Origin: Rhynchopus euleeides
Taxonomy: Eukaryota; Euglenozoa; Diplonemea; Diplonemida; Diplonemidae
Assembly: GCA_963210315.1 (NCBI GenBank)
Contig: OY723323.1
Location: forward strand, 930,001-994,000
Direction: 5' to 3'
DNA: 64,000 nt
Shown: positions 50,351-60,342 of the stretch, one piece after another
Numbering within the stretch: the first letter of the stretch is position 1
Layout: each line of letters starts with the position of its first letter
Program-made: the position numbers and the translations under genes
The notes under the pieces: generated by a model
The model's input: the letters and a program-made list of their open reading frames with translations, nothing else
What the model was told of the DNA's origin: nothing
Database searches by the model: none

Positions 50351-52501
50351 CTTGTGCAGGTTTGCACAGCTCGCGCATGCCACCTGATTGCATCCCTCGC
50401 AGCTTTTCAGCGTGTACTGCCTGCCCACGACCGCTTCGCACAGCTGGCAGCGGGTGTTCATTGTGGCCTTGTACCCGACGCCCCATTGGTGAATGTGGAT
50501 GCTCACATTCCTCTTGCGGATCGGGGAGACGTAGTCCATCGCGTCGGACACCGCAGAGCTGATGCGCTCCCCCCAGCCCTTCGACGAAGGCTGCCCCAGC
50601 ATCTCGTCGATGTCGTCCTCCTCTTCGGCCCCGTCGCCCCCGGAGATCACCCGACGCCGCTTGCCGTTGGCGTCCGCACGCGGGGCACCGTCCTCCCCGT
50701 CAGCTGAGAGCATGTCGGCGGAGCTCTCGTCGTCAACGTCGTCGCCCCCGCCGGCGGCAGGAGGAGGGGCCGCGGTCTCATCTGCGGCGGGTTCAGCCTG
50801 GGCCGCGGCTGGCGGTGCCTGTGGAGGCGGCGGGGGGTCCTGCGGAGGGGCCTGCGGGGAGACCTGCGGGGGGGCGATAGGTGTCGTCGGTGGGGATGAC
50901 ACGTAGCGCTCCGGCAGCTTCACCTTGGCCGGGGGGCCAGCCGCGGGCGCGGGCTTGAACCGCCGCACATCCTGCGGGGGGGCGTCCTCTTTCGCCCATT
51001 CCCTCACCCAGAGGGAGGGGCGGCCCGCCCTCGTTATACAACTAAAGGGGGGGGGTGTTGGCGCCGTTACGACGAGCACGCGCTGTCCGCTTTTAGCGCG
51101 CGAGTTTATCACACTCGCGTTCCAGCCATTTCCCGCCCGCCGCAAGTCGAACAGGATGTCGTCGGCGTGCTCTTGCCCACGGGCCCCGGATACCACCCAT
51201 TTCATGAGGGGGTCACGAGCCGGTTCAGCTTTATCTCCGAGGTTGGCGCGCACCGCCTCAGCCTGCTGGGGTGTCGCCACGCGAACCGACAGTGTCCTCA
51301 CGCCGTACACCAGACCGAGCGCAGCGGGTCCCAGCCCCTTCGCGGCGGCGCGTGCCTCCGACAGTGTTGTACCCTTGCAGAGGGGAATCGCCGCGTACGG
51401 CTCGCGGCCGCCGGCAAATTGCAGCTCCTTCCAGAAACAGCCTCCTGCCCCCGACGCCTGAAGGAGGCTGGTGACAGCCTCCCGTGGCACACGCACCATC
51501 GCGTCCACCCGGCCCTTGCGCCACTGTGGCCGCCACACCTGCTCCGGCCGCACCCGCACCTTGCCGGCGTCGCTCGCCGCCCGCCGCGCCAGCCCCTGCA
51601 GGACCGTCAGGCTGTCGGTGCCCGTCGTCAGCGCGGTCCACGTGTCCTTCGACGTGTGAGCCGCGGCCACGCAGAAGACGAGCACCCTCGTCCGCTCCTC
51701 CCCCCGTGGGACGGCGTCGACATGGGCAACGCCCGGCACGCCGTCGCTTCCCGCCGGCACCCCGCTGTTAAAGGGGATGTTCCCCGCCGTCGCCACCCAC
51801 AGCGGGCGCACCATCCCACCCACCAGGGTGAGCATCTCCTCCGACGCGCCGGCGAAGCGTGTCCCGCAGATCACAGCATAGGCACGCTGCGAGTCCTCCG
51901 CTACCGCTGCCTGCGCGAGTTCAAGCAGCTCCTTCGCGCGCTTCGCCTGCTGCGCGAAGAGGAGCCCGCGCGGCGCGACCCCGATCTGCGTGGCGGCAAT
52001 TGAAGCCGCCGGGGGGGCCGCGAGGGCCGGGGGAGGTGGCACGGGCGGCTTGCGCGCCATCGTCACCCACCCGGATCCTTGCTGGGGGGCCGTCGCTGCC
52101 GGCCCCTTCCGCTGTTGCTGCTGCCCTTGCTGTTGCTTCGGCTTCTGCGTCGGCTGCTGCTGCTGCTGCTGCGCCGTGGTGTGCGGATGCTTTGTCGATG
52201 ATGCCTCGTTCGACTTCTTCTTCGGTTGTTGTTGCGCCTGCTGTGGCGCCTGCTGTGGCGCCTGCTGATGCTGATGCTGATGTTGATGCTGATGCTGCTG
52301 CTGCTGTGCGGGTGGCGCCGCCATCGGCGGGCTTGCAGAGGTAGTAGGTGTTTCACCACCCAACAGCGTCACGAGCAGCGCGCCCTGCTGCTCCATGAAC
52401 GTCATAACGACGTCCAGTTCGTCCTCCGAGAGTTTGCGCCCGCTTGCGAGAAGCTGCTGCGTCGACGCCTGCAGCCGCTTGATCCTCGCGATCATGGCCA
52501 T
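50348..52501 (-). CDS. LINE ORF1: Gln/Pro-rich protein with a C-terminal Cys cluster
   Basis: 717 aa from an ATG in good context (ACAATGG) at 52501; the frame extends 10 codons further to a TTG. Begins MAMIARIKRLQASTQQLLAS (helical), then a Gln/His/Pro-rich low-complexity region, a folded-looking middle (about 160-520, with GLARRAASDAGKVRVRPEQV), an acidic Pro/Ala-rich stretch, and a C-terminal C-x2-C...C-x2-C...C-x2-C cluster (CQLC, CEGC, CASC) that looks like a zinc-binding treble-clef or RING-like fold. ORF1 proteins of LINEs bind element RNA; here the nucleic-acid-binding role is inferred from position. No RRM or transposase_22 motif recognised. Confidence 0.85.
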   Translation of the reverse strand: MAMIARIKRLQASTQQLLASGRKLSEDELDVVMTFMEQQGALLVTLLGGETPTTSASPPMAAPPAQQQQHQHQHQHQHQQAPQQAPQQAQQQPKKKSNEASSTKHPHTTAQQQQQQPTQKPKQQQGQQQQRKGPAATAPQQGSGWVTMARKPPVPPPPALAAPPAASIAATQIGVAPRGLLFAQQAKRAKELLELAQAAVAEDSQRAYAVICGTRFAGASEEMLTLVGGMVRPLWVATAGNIPFNSGVPAGSDGVPGVAHVDAVPRGEERTRVLVFCVAAAHTSKDTWTALTTGTDSLTVLQGLARRAASDAGKVRVRPEQVWRPQWRKGRVDAMVRVPREAVTSLLQASGAGGCFWKELQFAGGREPYAAIPLCKGTTLSEARAAAKGLGPAALGLVYGVRTLSVRVATPQQAEAVRANLGDKAEPARDPLMKWVVSGARGQEHADDILFDLRRAGNGWNASVINSRAKSGQRVLVVTAPTPPPFSCITRAGRPSLWVREWAKEDAPPQDVRRFKPAPAAGPPAKVKLPERYVSSPPTTPIAPPQVSPQAPPQDPPPPPQAPPAAAQAEPAADETAAPPPAAGGGDDVDDESSADMLSADGEDGAPRADANGKRRRVISGGDGAEEEDDIDEMLGQPSSKGWGERISSAVSDAMDYVSPIRKRNVSIHIHQWGVGYKATMNTRCQLCEAVVGRQYTLKSCEGCNQVACASCANLHK

Positions 52502-52682
52502 TGTAGGCCGGGGCGGGGGAGTTGGTACCAAGCACGGGGGGAATCAGGCACGGGATGACGGGGGGGAGGGTCCGGGGTATGATGTGTGTGTTGAACGGGG
52601 TGGCGGAGGGGGCGCGGCAAAGGGCCGGACCCCCTCCTCCTGAAGTGGGACTCCACCAGCCGCGGGGCGCGACCAATGAAGT

Positions 52683-52686
<4 letters not shown>

Positions 52687-52725
<39 letters not shown>

Positions 52726-54822
52726 TGCTTATAGTGTGAATATCCCCGAAACGAAAATACTCGCACCCCAAGGGTGTCGTCTACTTAACTACGCGGGCCC
52801 GCGGCCCGGTAGACTCCCCTTGTTTGAGAGAGGAGCTGCTCTGGTGGGGTGAGGGAAGTGACACAGGAGGAGGAGGAGGCGCAGGCGCCACACGGTCTGT
52901 AGCGCCCGGTGACGCGCTACGTGAGGAAGGAGGATTAAGGTAGGCCCGGAAGCCTGTAGGCGCGTGCGGTGACCGCGCACGGGCGGAGGAGGAAGAGGCA
53001 CCAGAACGGGGCCTTTGGGGAAGGGCTGCGTCAACGGACACGCCGTCGGGAGGGGAGGTAGTAGGAGAAGGTGGGTCCGGATCAGCGGCGCCCACGTCAA
53101 CGTCAGCGTTAGCGGTGGGGATCACGTGGTCGACCCTAGGCCTTTGGGCAGGCAGTGCCGGGGTGGAACCGGTATGCGCCTCTAAGGCGGTGCGCTTCAG
53201 CTGCGCCACGGCGGGGATGGATGGCCTGACGCCGTCGGGTGAGAGCCTCCTACGAGGCTGCATCAGGTGGCGGTGGGGTGAGCCCGGGGAGCACACGGTA
53301 TGGGCCAGCCTCTTCAGGATAACTGGAGGGGTGGCGGGCTCGGGAGTAGCGGGACACGGGGTCGCTTCAGGGGAGGGCTGAGGCGCAGGCACACGGGGTG
53401 GCGTGGTGGAGGGAAGATCCCCCACGGTAGGCGCAGTCGCCTCTGGGAAGGGCGGGGTTGGCGGCACATGGGGCGGCGGGGTGGGGGCGTCTGCCTCCAC
53501 AGGCGTCGCAGGGGCGGGAGGGGCGTGGTGGCCCTTCTTGCAGCAAGCGGTGGGGCGTCTGTCATCCATCTCAGGCAGAGAGGCGCAGACCCCGCAGGGG
53601 GGCAGGTCATGGTCGCGGCAGCCGTGGTGGCCACGCTTGCAGCACATGTTGGAGGAGCTGCAGGTGCCGCAGCGGAGCAGCCGGTGCGTGCTGCAGAACT
53701 GCACGGGCAGTCCGTCATCCTGGCGGTGGTGGGCCCGGCAGCAGTCTTCCATTCGCAGGGTTCGGTTGTGCCCCGCCGCGTCGCAGTCATGGCACTTGGG
53801 CTTGGAGTGGGCCCTGCAGACGTTGCGAGCCAGCACCTCCGAACGGGGGGCATAGCGCTCAGCGCCGCACGGCGCCGACCTCGGGCTGACCGTGTCGAGG
53901 GGGTCACGGGTGGGGGCTACGGGAGTAGGGTCCCACTGTTCGCTTCGCGTGTCCCGGTCGGGCACCTCGGTATACGACGGGGTAAGGTCCAGGCCCCACG
54001 ACTTGCTCGAGGCCCAGTGGATCGCGCGGGGAATCTGCTCGATCAGGATACGGGTGGTGAGCCCGTGGCAGGCAAAGCGGGGGCGCGGCTCAAGACCGCC
54101 CCAGACTTCCTTCACCCCCACCGCGCGGAGGCAGTAGACACGCGAGACAAACGCGCCAGGCAGGGGCGCGCGGAGGTTAACTGCTTCACACTGGGAGACA
54201 AGGTATTTCAACATCTGCCCCATCATGCGTCCACGCATGTTGAGTGGGGCGGGCTGGGTTCCTGCCGGGGCGCCAGTAGCGATCGGGCAGACGTCGAGCC
54301 CGGAGAAGACCTCGAAGTCGATGGCGAGCTCGCAGAAGGAGACGGACCCCTCCCTCGTCCAGGTGAGACGACCGAGCCAGGCCCGCAGGGCACGCATGAT
54401 GCACTCTCCGTGAGTCCAGCGGGGTGGGTTGTCCGGCAGTGAGGCCAGGTCGGACTGATGGGGCGCAGCGGGTCGCGCTAGCGCTGCGTCCCACGCGCAA
54501 ACAGTTGGGGATACCCCGAGGCGCTCACGTTCCAGCACATCTCTGCGGGCGACTATCGTGCTCATTAGGTGGTGCAGGTCCTTCGCCCGCACCGTACCGG
54601 ATAGGGGTTTCGGTATGATGCCCCAGTTGGCTAGGCAGGGCGGCCATGAGAGGCGCTCCTCACAGAGACCCGCGTACCGCTCCCGGGCACGGACGTCGTT
54701 GTGGGCAGGGCATTCCCAGAAGAGATGCGTGACGGTTTCGGGGGAGCCCGTATCGCAATTCCGGCAGAGGCGGTCGCTACCCGGCTCCGGCTGTGTTGCT
54801 GTGAGGGGTAGGGGCACCTCAC
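52687..54822 (-). mobile_element. 5'-truncated copy of the same LINE
   Basis: The reading frame translates identically to 44714-46755 of the full-length element at a constant offset of 8067 bases, so there are no indels over about 2.05 kb. It starts (plus strand) with a (CT)n tail of about 36 bp at 52687-52722 and the same tcgtatgcttatagtgtgaa sequence. Identity stops abruptly at 54822 (ctcac, then tctcg instead of ccgag), a typical 5' truncation. The retained part is the C-terminal region of ORF2, including the zf-RVT-like motif, the Cys-rich block and the stop. Confidence 0.93.
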
Positions 54823-54825
54823 TCT

Positions 54826-54915
54826 CGCCTCTCTCTCTCTCTCTCTCTCTCTTCCCCCCCCCTCTCACACACACCTCGTATCCCTGCAGTGTGAGTATCC
54901 CTGTGGGTTATCAAA
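54826..54915 (-). repeat. 3' tail of an older, related LINE
   Basis: ctctctctctctctctctct, a C-run, then cacctcgtatccctgcagtg tgagtatccctgtgg parallels the LINE tail (CT)n tcgtatgcttatagtgtgaatatccccg. The younger truncated copy begins inside or beside this tail. The rest of the older element is not recognisable to the right. Confidence 0.6.
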
Positions 54916-55602
54916 AGGATGCCATCTTCCATACATAAAGGCTGTTTTGCCAGGTATACCGGGTACACCCCGGCGTATATACACCGCCCCAACAGGCCTG
55001 GGCGGGGAACGAGCCCTTTTTCCAGGTTTTTTGGGTCGGGGAACCAGGTTTTTTCTAAGAATTTTTACAAGGGATTTTTTGCTCGCCCCCCCACAGTTTC
55101 CAGGCGCGTGCCCGTCAGGCGGGACTTTTTCTCTGATTTCTCTCCGCGTCATCATGTGACAGCTCTCGAGTGATGCCCAGAGATGCTTGCGGCAGAGAGT
55201 GCCCCTCATGCGCGTTACAGCTGAAAATGAATGAGGATCACCTGGCGCTCGTTCTCATCGGGGGTTGTGCTCCGCAGGGACTCAATACACCTTGGCACTC
55301 TCGCAGGGCTGGACATGCCAGCAGCTGGAGGACAGTTACAAAGCTGCCACTCCCCGACGCCACCCACCTGCTGGCCCCTTCAGGTCTGAAAGCCCAAAAG
55401 CTCCCGGGGATTTTTGCAGTGGTGCGCGCCATATTCAGCGCAGTAGGGTGATCTCTCCGATTTTCCAAAACTGCTGGTTTACTGGTTTGGGGAACGGTCG
55501 CCGGCAGACCGTTGAAATGCCCGTGTTAGCAAGGCACACTCACGTTTCAGGTAGCGTGTCGCGTGTCACGCATGTCGCGAACGCGGCAAGTGTACCTCCC
55601 AG
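54916..55602. other. Intergenic after the LINE cluster
   Basis: No recognised gene. Near its right end a pyrimidine-containing stretch ends in tgtacctcccag directly before a short open segment (55603-55704), so an acceptor splice site is possible. Confidence 0.3.
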
Positions 55603-55704
55603 GTGGGGAAGCCCGACCTCCTGTCCGATGTCAGTCAGGCTTCGAAGAAGCGCTTCATGGATGCGGCGCTGACCTCCTACGCTGCACTGTACCCGGGGAA
55701 GTGA
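55603..55704 (+). CDS. Possible terminal exon or gene remnant, 33 codons
   Basis: VGKPDLLSDVSQASKKRFMD followed by AALTSYAALYPGK and a stop has normal protein texture and follows a cag acceptor-like site. No upstream exon is found. Family unknown. Confidence 0.25.
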   Translation: MGKPDLLSDVSQASKKRFMDAALTSYAALYPGK

Positions 55705-55728
55705 GATAGATGGACGGGCACACGCTAC

Positions 55729-55790
55729 ATCGGGGGTCTGGGGGGCGGTGCCCCCCAGCCGCCGGAGGCCACGGTAGCGAACATCTGTTC
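55729..55790 (+). repeat. GGC stem-loop repeat, copy 5
   Basis: ggggtctggggggcggtgcc, ccccagccgccggaggccac, ggtagcgaacatctgttc. The minus strand reads MFATVASGGWGAPPPRPP. Confidence 0.85.
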
Positions 55791-55897
55791 GTGTGGGCGT
55801 ACAGATTCTGTGCGAGTTGGCTGCGTCCTCAGAGGCGACTGGAGTGGTTGGACCCCGACTTGATGGGATTCGAAGGACTTGAGTACGAGACGTACGC

Positions 55898-55957
55898 CAC
55901 AGGGGGGTCTGGGGGGCGGAGCCCCCCAGCCGCCGGAGGCCACGGTAGTGAACGTCT
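55898..55957 (+). repeat. GGC stem-loop repeat, copy 6
   Basis: ggggtctggggggcggagcc, ccccagccgccggaggccac, ggtagtgaacgtctg, 169 bp after copy 5. The sequence between copies 5 and 6 stays open on the minus strand in frame with both. Confidence 0.85.
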
Positions 55958-57031
55958 GGCTCTCCAGTTGGCCAGCAAGGCGAACGGTACGTGGGACAGA
56001 CTTCCCTTCCATCCTTGTGCGCGCCCTGTCGACTAGGGAAAACTTAGAAAAAGTTTTTTCCTCTGCGAAACAACCTTAGAAAAAAAATCCCCTAACAAAC
56101 TTCTTAGAAAAAAACTTTTTTTCCCCTTACAAAAATTCTTAGAAAAAAAGTTCAGAATCCTGAAAGTGGGGAACAAGCCCCCCAGTTAGGAACAGCCCTG
56201 CGCCCCAACATGTATGTTTTTTTTTTCAGCACACTTCGATGTGGGCGGAAAGTGTCGCGTGCTTGTTCGTGCCCTTGTGCTCCTCACTCACGACACCATC
56301 ATCAGCAGGAGTGTGAGTGTGGAAGCGTCAACGCAAACATATCGAGAATCATCAACACGTAGAAGTGAAAGCTACGACTGACCGAAGAGGAGCGGCATCA
56401 GGGAGACAAAACAAGGGGTTTCTTCTTCTTCTCGCAGCTCCCTCTTTCTCCGTGCCGGCGCGGGTGGACATCAAAAAGGTGACTCTCCCCCACCCCATTC
56501 CCCAAGCCCTCTTCTTTTGGCCCCCCCTCCCCCCCTCTCCCAAGTGGAGGGAGGTCATCATTGTGCTTCCTTCCACTTCTCTGTCAATACCCCACCCCAC
56601 ACCCCTCACCCCCCGTTCCTCTCTGGCGCATCGTCCGGCTTCTCATTACAAGGTTGGGCGGGGTGGGCACTGTCCCCCCCCAGCAACACAGCAACCGGGA
56701 ATAAAAGGCAGGGCGGTGCTTGGAGTGGGTCATGCTGCAGCACCGTTGCCGTTGCAAGAACTGGGGTGGGGGGGGGGGCAAGTAAACCATGCATGCTGAT
56801 CAGAGAGAGGTTAGGGGAAGAACCACACGGCCTACCCTCACCCCCCCCCCCCCCACCTTTCTCCCTTTTCTGACTTCGTCGCAGGGGTGTGCCCAGTGGA
56901 AACGTGAATCAACCGGATACACACAACACACAGCACACGCAGGAGTAAGGCAACGATCCACACAGGGTTCACCACCAAGAGGGGAATAAGCCCTCCAACA
57001 GGGGAACACCCACAGCGGGGGCACAGGCTCG
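55958..57031. other. Spacer before the DOMON gene
   Basis: An A/T tract with repeated cttagaaaaa motifs (56040-56150), dispersed repeat X (56230-56420), then C-run rich sequence. No gene recognised. The last 150 bp should hold the promoter of the DOMON gene, but I see no clear element. Confidence 0.4.
56230..56420. repeat. Dispersed repeat X, copy 2 (inverse)
   Basis: agcacacttcgatgtgggcg through gaagcgtcaacgcaaacata to gaccgaagaggagcggcatc; inverse of 8711-8900 at high similarity. Confidence 0.75.
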
Positions 57032-58360
57032 ATGTGCAGGCAGATGCCAGTGGGCAGGGCCTCTGGGGTTCGTACTGCGGCGGCGGCGGTGCTGCTGTGC
57101 CTGGCCTCGTCTGCTGTGGCCCAGGCCCAGACGTGGCAGTCTGAGTGCGAGGGGTGGAACCTCAACAGCGTGAACGGGTTCTCAGTGCACTACGACTGGG
57201 GGTCGTTCGGAGGCGAGAAGGGGATCCGCTTCCAGGTGGGGTTCGAAAGCAAGGATGCGGTGGATTGGGGCGCGATCGGGTTCCGCGCGCCGAACGGCGC
57301 TGCCAAGAGCATGGTGGGGTTCGGGATGTACGCCTTCGACTCCAAGACCCCTGATAAGATCTTCGACTCGGCTGACCTGACGGCAAACCAGAAACCCGTT
57401 GCGGATGCAACGCTTGACGCGCTCGTCCTGTCACACGCAGAGCTCAACGGGCACACCGACATCAGCTTCTGGAGGAAGCTCAGCCCGGCAGGCGAGTTTG
57501 CCCTCGCACCGAATGTGAGGATCGACTTCGCGGTGGCTTGGGGTACCGGCAGCCCGTTTGGCTATATGGGGGCCGCCTGGGACAAGCACAGCAGCCAGAA
57601 CCTTGCGATCAACATCCCGGTGAAGCCGTGCACCGCGACGGCCGCCCCGGCGACACCGGCGCCCCCGCCGGGTCCTGCCACGACGCCAGCGCCGGTGCCC
57701 GAGACGCCGATCCCGGCGAACATCCCGGTGACGGCAACACCTCCTCTGCCGGTGACGAACAAATTCAAGCCGAACATCAGCACAATGGAGCCCACCCCGG
57801 TGCCGCCTCCAACAGCACCGCCGACGCCGTCGCCGCCTGGCATGCCGCCTGTCGTGCAGCCAGGGGTCCCCAGCCCGGTCGTCGTGGGGACGCCGACACC
57901 CGGCGGCGGCGGCGACGACGGCCCCAACTGGGCGTTGATCATCGGGCTGATCGTCGGCGATGTCCTGGTGCTGACCCTCAGCGCTGTGGGGCTCCTCTTC
58001 GCGATGAAGAACAGCCAGGCCAAGGCGGCGTCGCGGGGCAACGGCGCCTACAACGACCCCTATTACAACGGGCAGTACCAAACGTCCCCGGGTGCTCAGC
58101 AGTGGGAGGAGCCGTCGGGCAGCTATGACTACTACGGCGAGGGTGGCAGCGGTGGCGGTGATTACCAGGGGTGGGGTGGCGGCGGCGGCGGCGGCGGGCA
58201 GCAGGCCAGCAGCTGGTCCAACGGGCGCAGCAACTGGGGGGATGTGAACATGGGGCCCACCAGCAAGCAGTACCACTCGGGGTGGCATGGGAATTCCGCG
58301 GCGCCGTTTGGGTCGCAGAAGCCGAATTTCGGGTCGCCGAACAGCGGGGCGTATTACTGA
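57032..58360 (+). CDS. Signal-peptide, DOMON-like, single-pass membrane protein
   Basis: 442 aa. The N-terminal signal peptide has the hydrophobic core VRTAAAAVLLCLASSAVAQA (cleavage expected near 31-33). Residues about 42-200 resemble a DOMON fold (heme- or sugar-binding beta-sandwich): FSVHYDW, WGAIGFRAPNGAAKSMVGFG, a central ADATLDALVLSHAELNGHTD, then ISFWRKLSP and FAVAWGTGS. A Pro/Thr-rich stalk (about 205-300), a membrane segment (about 310-332, WALIIGLIVGDVLVLTLSAV) and a cytosolic Gly/Tyr/Ser-rich tail (NDPYYNGQYQ, GGGGGGGGQQ) follow. No cytochrome b561 domain, so it is not a standard CYB561-DOMON reductase. It is probably at the cell surface, with the DOMON-like domain outside. Two Mets (57032, 57044) precede the signal; the first is taken. 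Intronless. Confidence 0.75.
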   Translation: MCRQMPVGRASGVRTAAAAVLLCLASSAVAQAQTWQSECEGWNLNSVNGFSVHYDWGSFGGEKGIRFQVGFESKDAVDWGAIGFRAPNGAAKSMVGFGMYAFDSKTPDKIFDSADLTANQKPVADATLDALVLSHAELNGHTDISFWRKLSPAGEFALAPNVRIDFAVAWGTGSPFGYMGAAWDKHSSQNLAINIPVKPCTATAAPATPAPPPGPATTPAPVPETPIPANIPVTATPPLPVTNKFKPNISTMEPTPVPPPTAPPTPSPPGMPPVVQPGVPSPVVVGTPTPGGGGDDGPNWALIIGLIVGDVLVLTLSAVGLLFAMKNSQAKAASRGNGAYNDPYYNGQYQTSPGAQQWEEPSGSYDYYGEGGSGGGDYQGWGGGGGGGGQQASSWSNGRSNWGDVNMGPTSKQYHSGWHGNSAAPFGSQKPNFGSPNSGAYY

Positions 58361-58542
58361 GAGGCGGGGGGGTTGGGGGTTGGGGGGTGGGGGTGGGGGT
58401 GGGGGTGTACATCCATCTTGCAAGAGAGAGAGAGAAAGAGGGAGGTATCAGTGTGAAGGGGACATTTTTGCTGCTTCTGGTATCGCGTGTCGGAGGCATG
58501 TGTTGGCGCTTGTGTGTTAGTTTTTTTTTACTAGTTACGAGC

Positions 58543-58745
58543 GACGAAGCGTAGCGAAGTCGCGAAGTAACGAAGGAAATCGTACGACTGAAGCTTTGGA
58601 TTAGCACCTCATGCCACTTCACAGGGCCTCTACACAGCCTTGAGACAGCAAGTGTGCGCTCAACAAAAAGTAGTCCGGAACTGTTCTCCCACAGTTGCTG
58701 GACAGGGTGTCTATAATAAAGCGAAAGGAGTACGATTTTAAAGCT
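58543..58745 (+). repeat. Dispersed repeat Y, copy 2
   Basis: cgaagtcgcgaagtaacgaa, ggaaatcgtacgactgaagc, then ccggaactgttctcccacag and ggagtacgatt; diverged inverse of 11700-11885. Confidence 0.6.
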
Positions 58746-59029
58746 TTTGCGTTGTTTCAGATCGGGTTTTTCTGCTGATGATTTTTTATTGTGAGATCCT
58801 CTGCCCCCTTGCTTGGGGGAACACCACACCACCTTCGAATGCTAATCATCCACCAGCCCCTACGCCCACAGCCCTGGGAAGGGTGGGGGATGTGCAGTGT
58901 TCCGCAAAGAAGGGTCATCCCGCGCGGTATAAGCATTATATTCCTGGGTAGCGGTGAACATACCTACTAGCTCAGCAAAAGTCAAACCAAAGTGTCACGT
59001 GTCGTTCGTTCTGCACTTCCTGCTTGTGT

Positions 59030-59163
59030 TTCATTTGATGCGATTGACTCTTCTACAGCCACACTCGCCTGCTGTGATGATGGTGCCGCGAGTGAGGAGC
59101 GCAAGGGGCACGAACAAAATCATGTGACACTCCCCCCCCCACGCACATCGCAGTGTGCTGGAT
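59030..59163 (+). repeat. Dispersed repeat X, copy 3 (diverged)
   Basis: gatgatggtgccgcgagtga, gcgcaaggggcacgaacaaa and cgcacatcgcagtgtgctg match 8820-8900 with many changes. The hAT element begins right after it. Confidence 0.55.
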
Positions 59164-59305
59164 CAGGGGATAAGATAGGTCTGGTTTTCCGGTTTTCAAA
59201 ACCAGGGTTTCCCGGTTCCCGGTTTTCTGAAAGAAAAAAAAAAGGTCGGTCTCATTTTTGGCGTTTTTTTTGGTGACTTTGGGACAGTAAAACAGTCAGA
59301 AAAAA

Positions 59306-59795
59306 CATGGTATGACAAAGGTCTTAATAAGAAAAGGATCTTTTCACTTCTTTCTTAAGACGTCTTAATGCAGGTGCTGCATTAAATTTCTTAAATTAAT
59401 GGGGGCCCTCGCTACCAGTCACTGCTCGTCACAGCTCGTCAGTCAGTGAGGGGAAGTGGGCTGGAGCTCACTTTTTCTCACTCAGTCACACTTGGTAGCG
59501 AAGGCCCCCAATGACCCCCATTATTTTTAAGAAATGCAGGATTTCTTAAGATTTCTTAATGAAATGATGGACATTATTTCCATATCTCCCAGCATTAAAA
59601 ATGTCCATCATTCTGAAAAAGATCTTTTAAGATCTTTTTCAGAATGATGGACATTAAAATGCTAGGCATTAAGAAACACGTCTTAAGAAATCAGTAAGAA
59701 ATCTTTAAGAAATAGCCCTTTCGGCATTACATTAAGACGTCTTAAGAAATTTTGAGATTTCTTAACATTTCTTGCAAGATCTTTGTCATACCATG
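59306..59795. mobile_element. Nested 490-bp inverted-repeat element in the hAT left arm
   Basis: Ends catggtatgacaaaggtctt and aagatctttgtcataccatg. Absent from the right arm, which reads cagtcagaaaaaacgcc uninterrupted; six A's flank the insert on both sides. The interior is built of repeated taagaaat, cttaa and gacgtcttaa motifs and an internal gatctttttcagaatgatgg hairpin. No coding capacity. Confidence 0.85.
59401..59509. mobile_element. Short inverted-repeat element, GGGGGCC-TCGCT family, copy 3, nested
   Basis: Starts gggggccctcgctaccagtc and ends cacacttggtagcgaaggcc plus ccc; aat on both sides (59398-59400 and 59510-59512). It sits inside the 490-bp element, which sits inside the hAT arm. 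Confidence 0.8.
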
Positions 59796-60342
59796 AAAAA
59801 ACGCCATAAAAAAATAGAAAGTGACCCCATCGTGATCCGCACAGAGCTCAAATAGTCCAAAGAAGGCAGAGAAGCGGAGAAGAAAAAATGGACCTAGCGG
59901 GTGGCCCGGTGGGTGGTGGTGCCCTCGTCATGCAGGTCTCTTCTGTTTTGAAAGTGCACACATGGTCAGGGTATAAGATAGACTTTTTTTCTGGCGCCGT
60001 TTCCCGGTTTTTCTGGTTTTGAAAATTTTTCGCGCGCGCCTTCGGCGCGCGCGACCCGCGCAAACCCTCCCAGAATCTGAGAGGCCCGGTGCCTGCGCGC
60101 GTCCTGTCGTACTGAGGCTGCTTGGTGGGGCAAGCGCAGCAGGTTCTACTTTTTCTTCTACGAACTCTTAGCACAAAGACATGCACAACACAAACAACAA
60201 TGCTCTAAGGGGCGGGGCAAGAGGTCAGGGGAGGGGGAAGCAGAGAGGAAGGGAGGAGGACGGGGGCGGGGGGGGCGGCGGAGTGAGCCGGCGGGGAGGG
60301 GGGGGGGGGGGCGCACGAGCCCCGGCACCAACCGACTCAGGA

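Larger units (their letters stand above)
44563..52686 (-). mobile_element. Full-length APE-type LINE (non-LTR retrotransposon)
   Basis: About 8.1 kb on the minus strand: short 5' UTR (52502-52686), ORF1 (50348-52501), ORF2 in the same frame after one UGA (44714-50347), 3' UTR of about 60 bp and a (GA)n tail. Both ORFs are open throughout, so the copy looks whole. Target duplication cannot be resolved because the tail and the neighbouring truncated copy mask the edges. Clade not assigned: APE endonuclease, RT with YADD, a zf-RVT-like motif, no RNase H seen. Confidence 0.9.
58361..59163. other. 3' flank of the DOMON gene
   Basis: A G/T-rich and GA-rich stretch, then dispersed repeat Y (58543-58745), an unassigned segment, and dispersed repeat X copy 3 (59030-59163), which abuts the hAT element. 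No gene. Confidence 0.45.

Noticed and set aside
59967-60080. Second complete hAT element starting at cagggtataagatag
   Set aside because: Only one end motif is visible; no inverse partner within the window.
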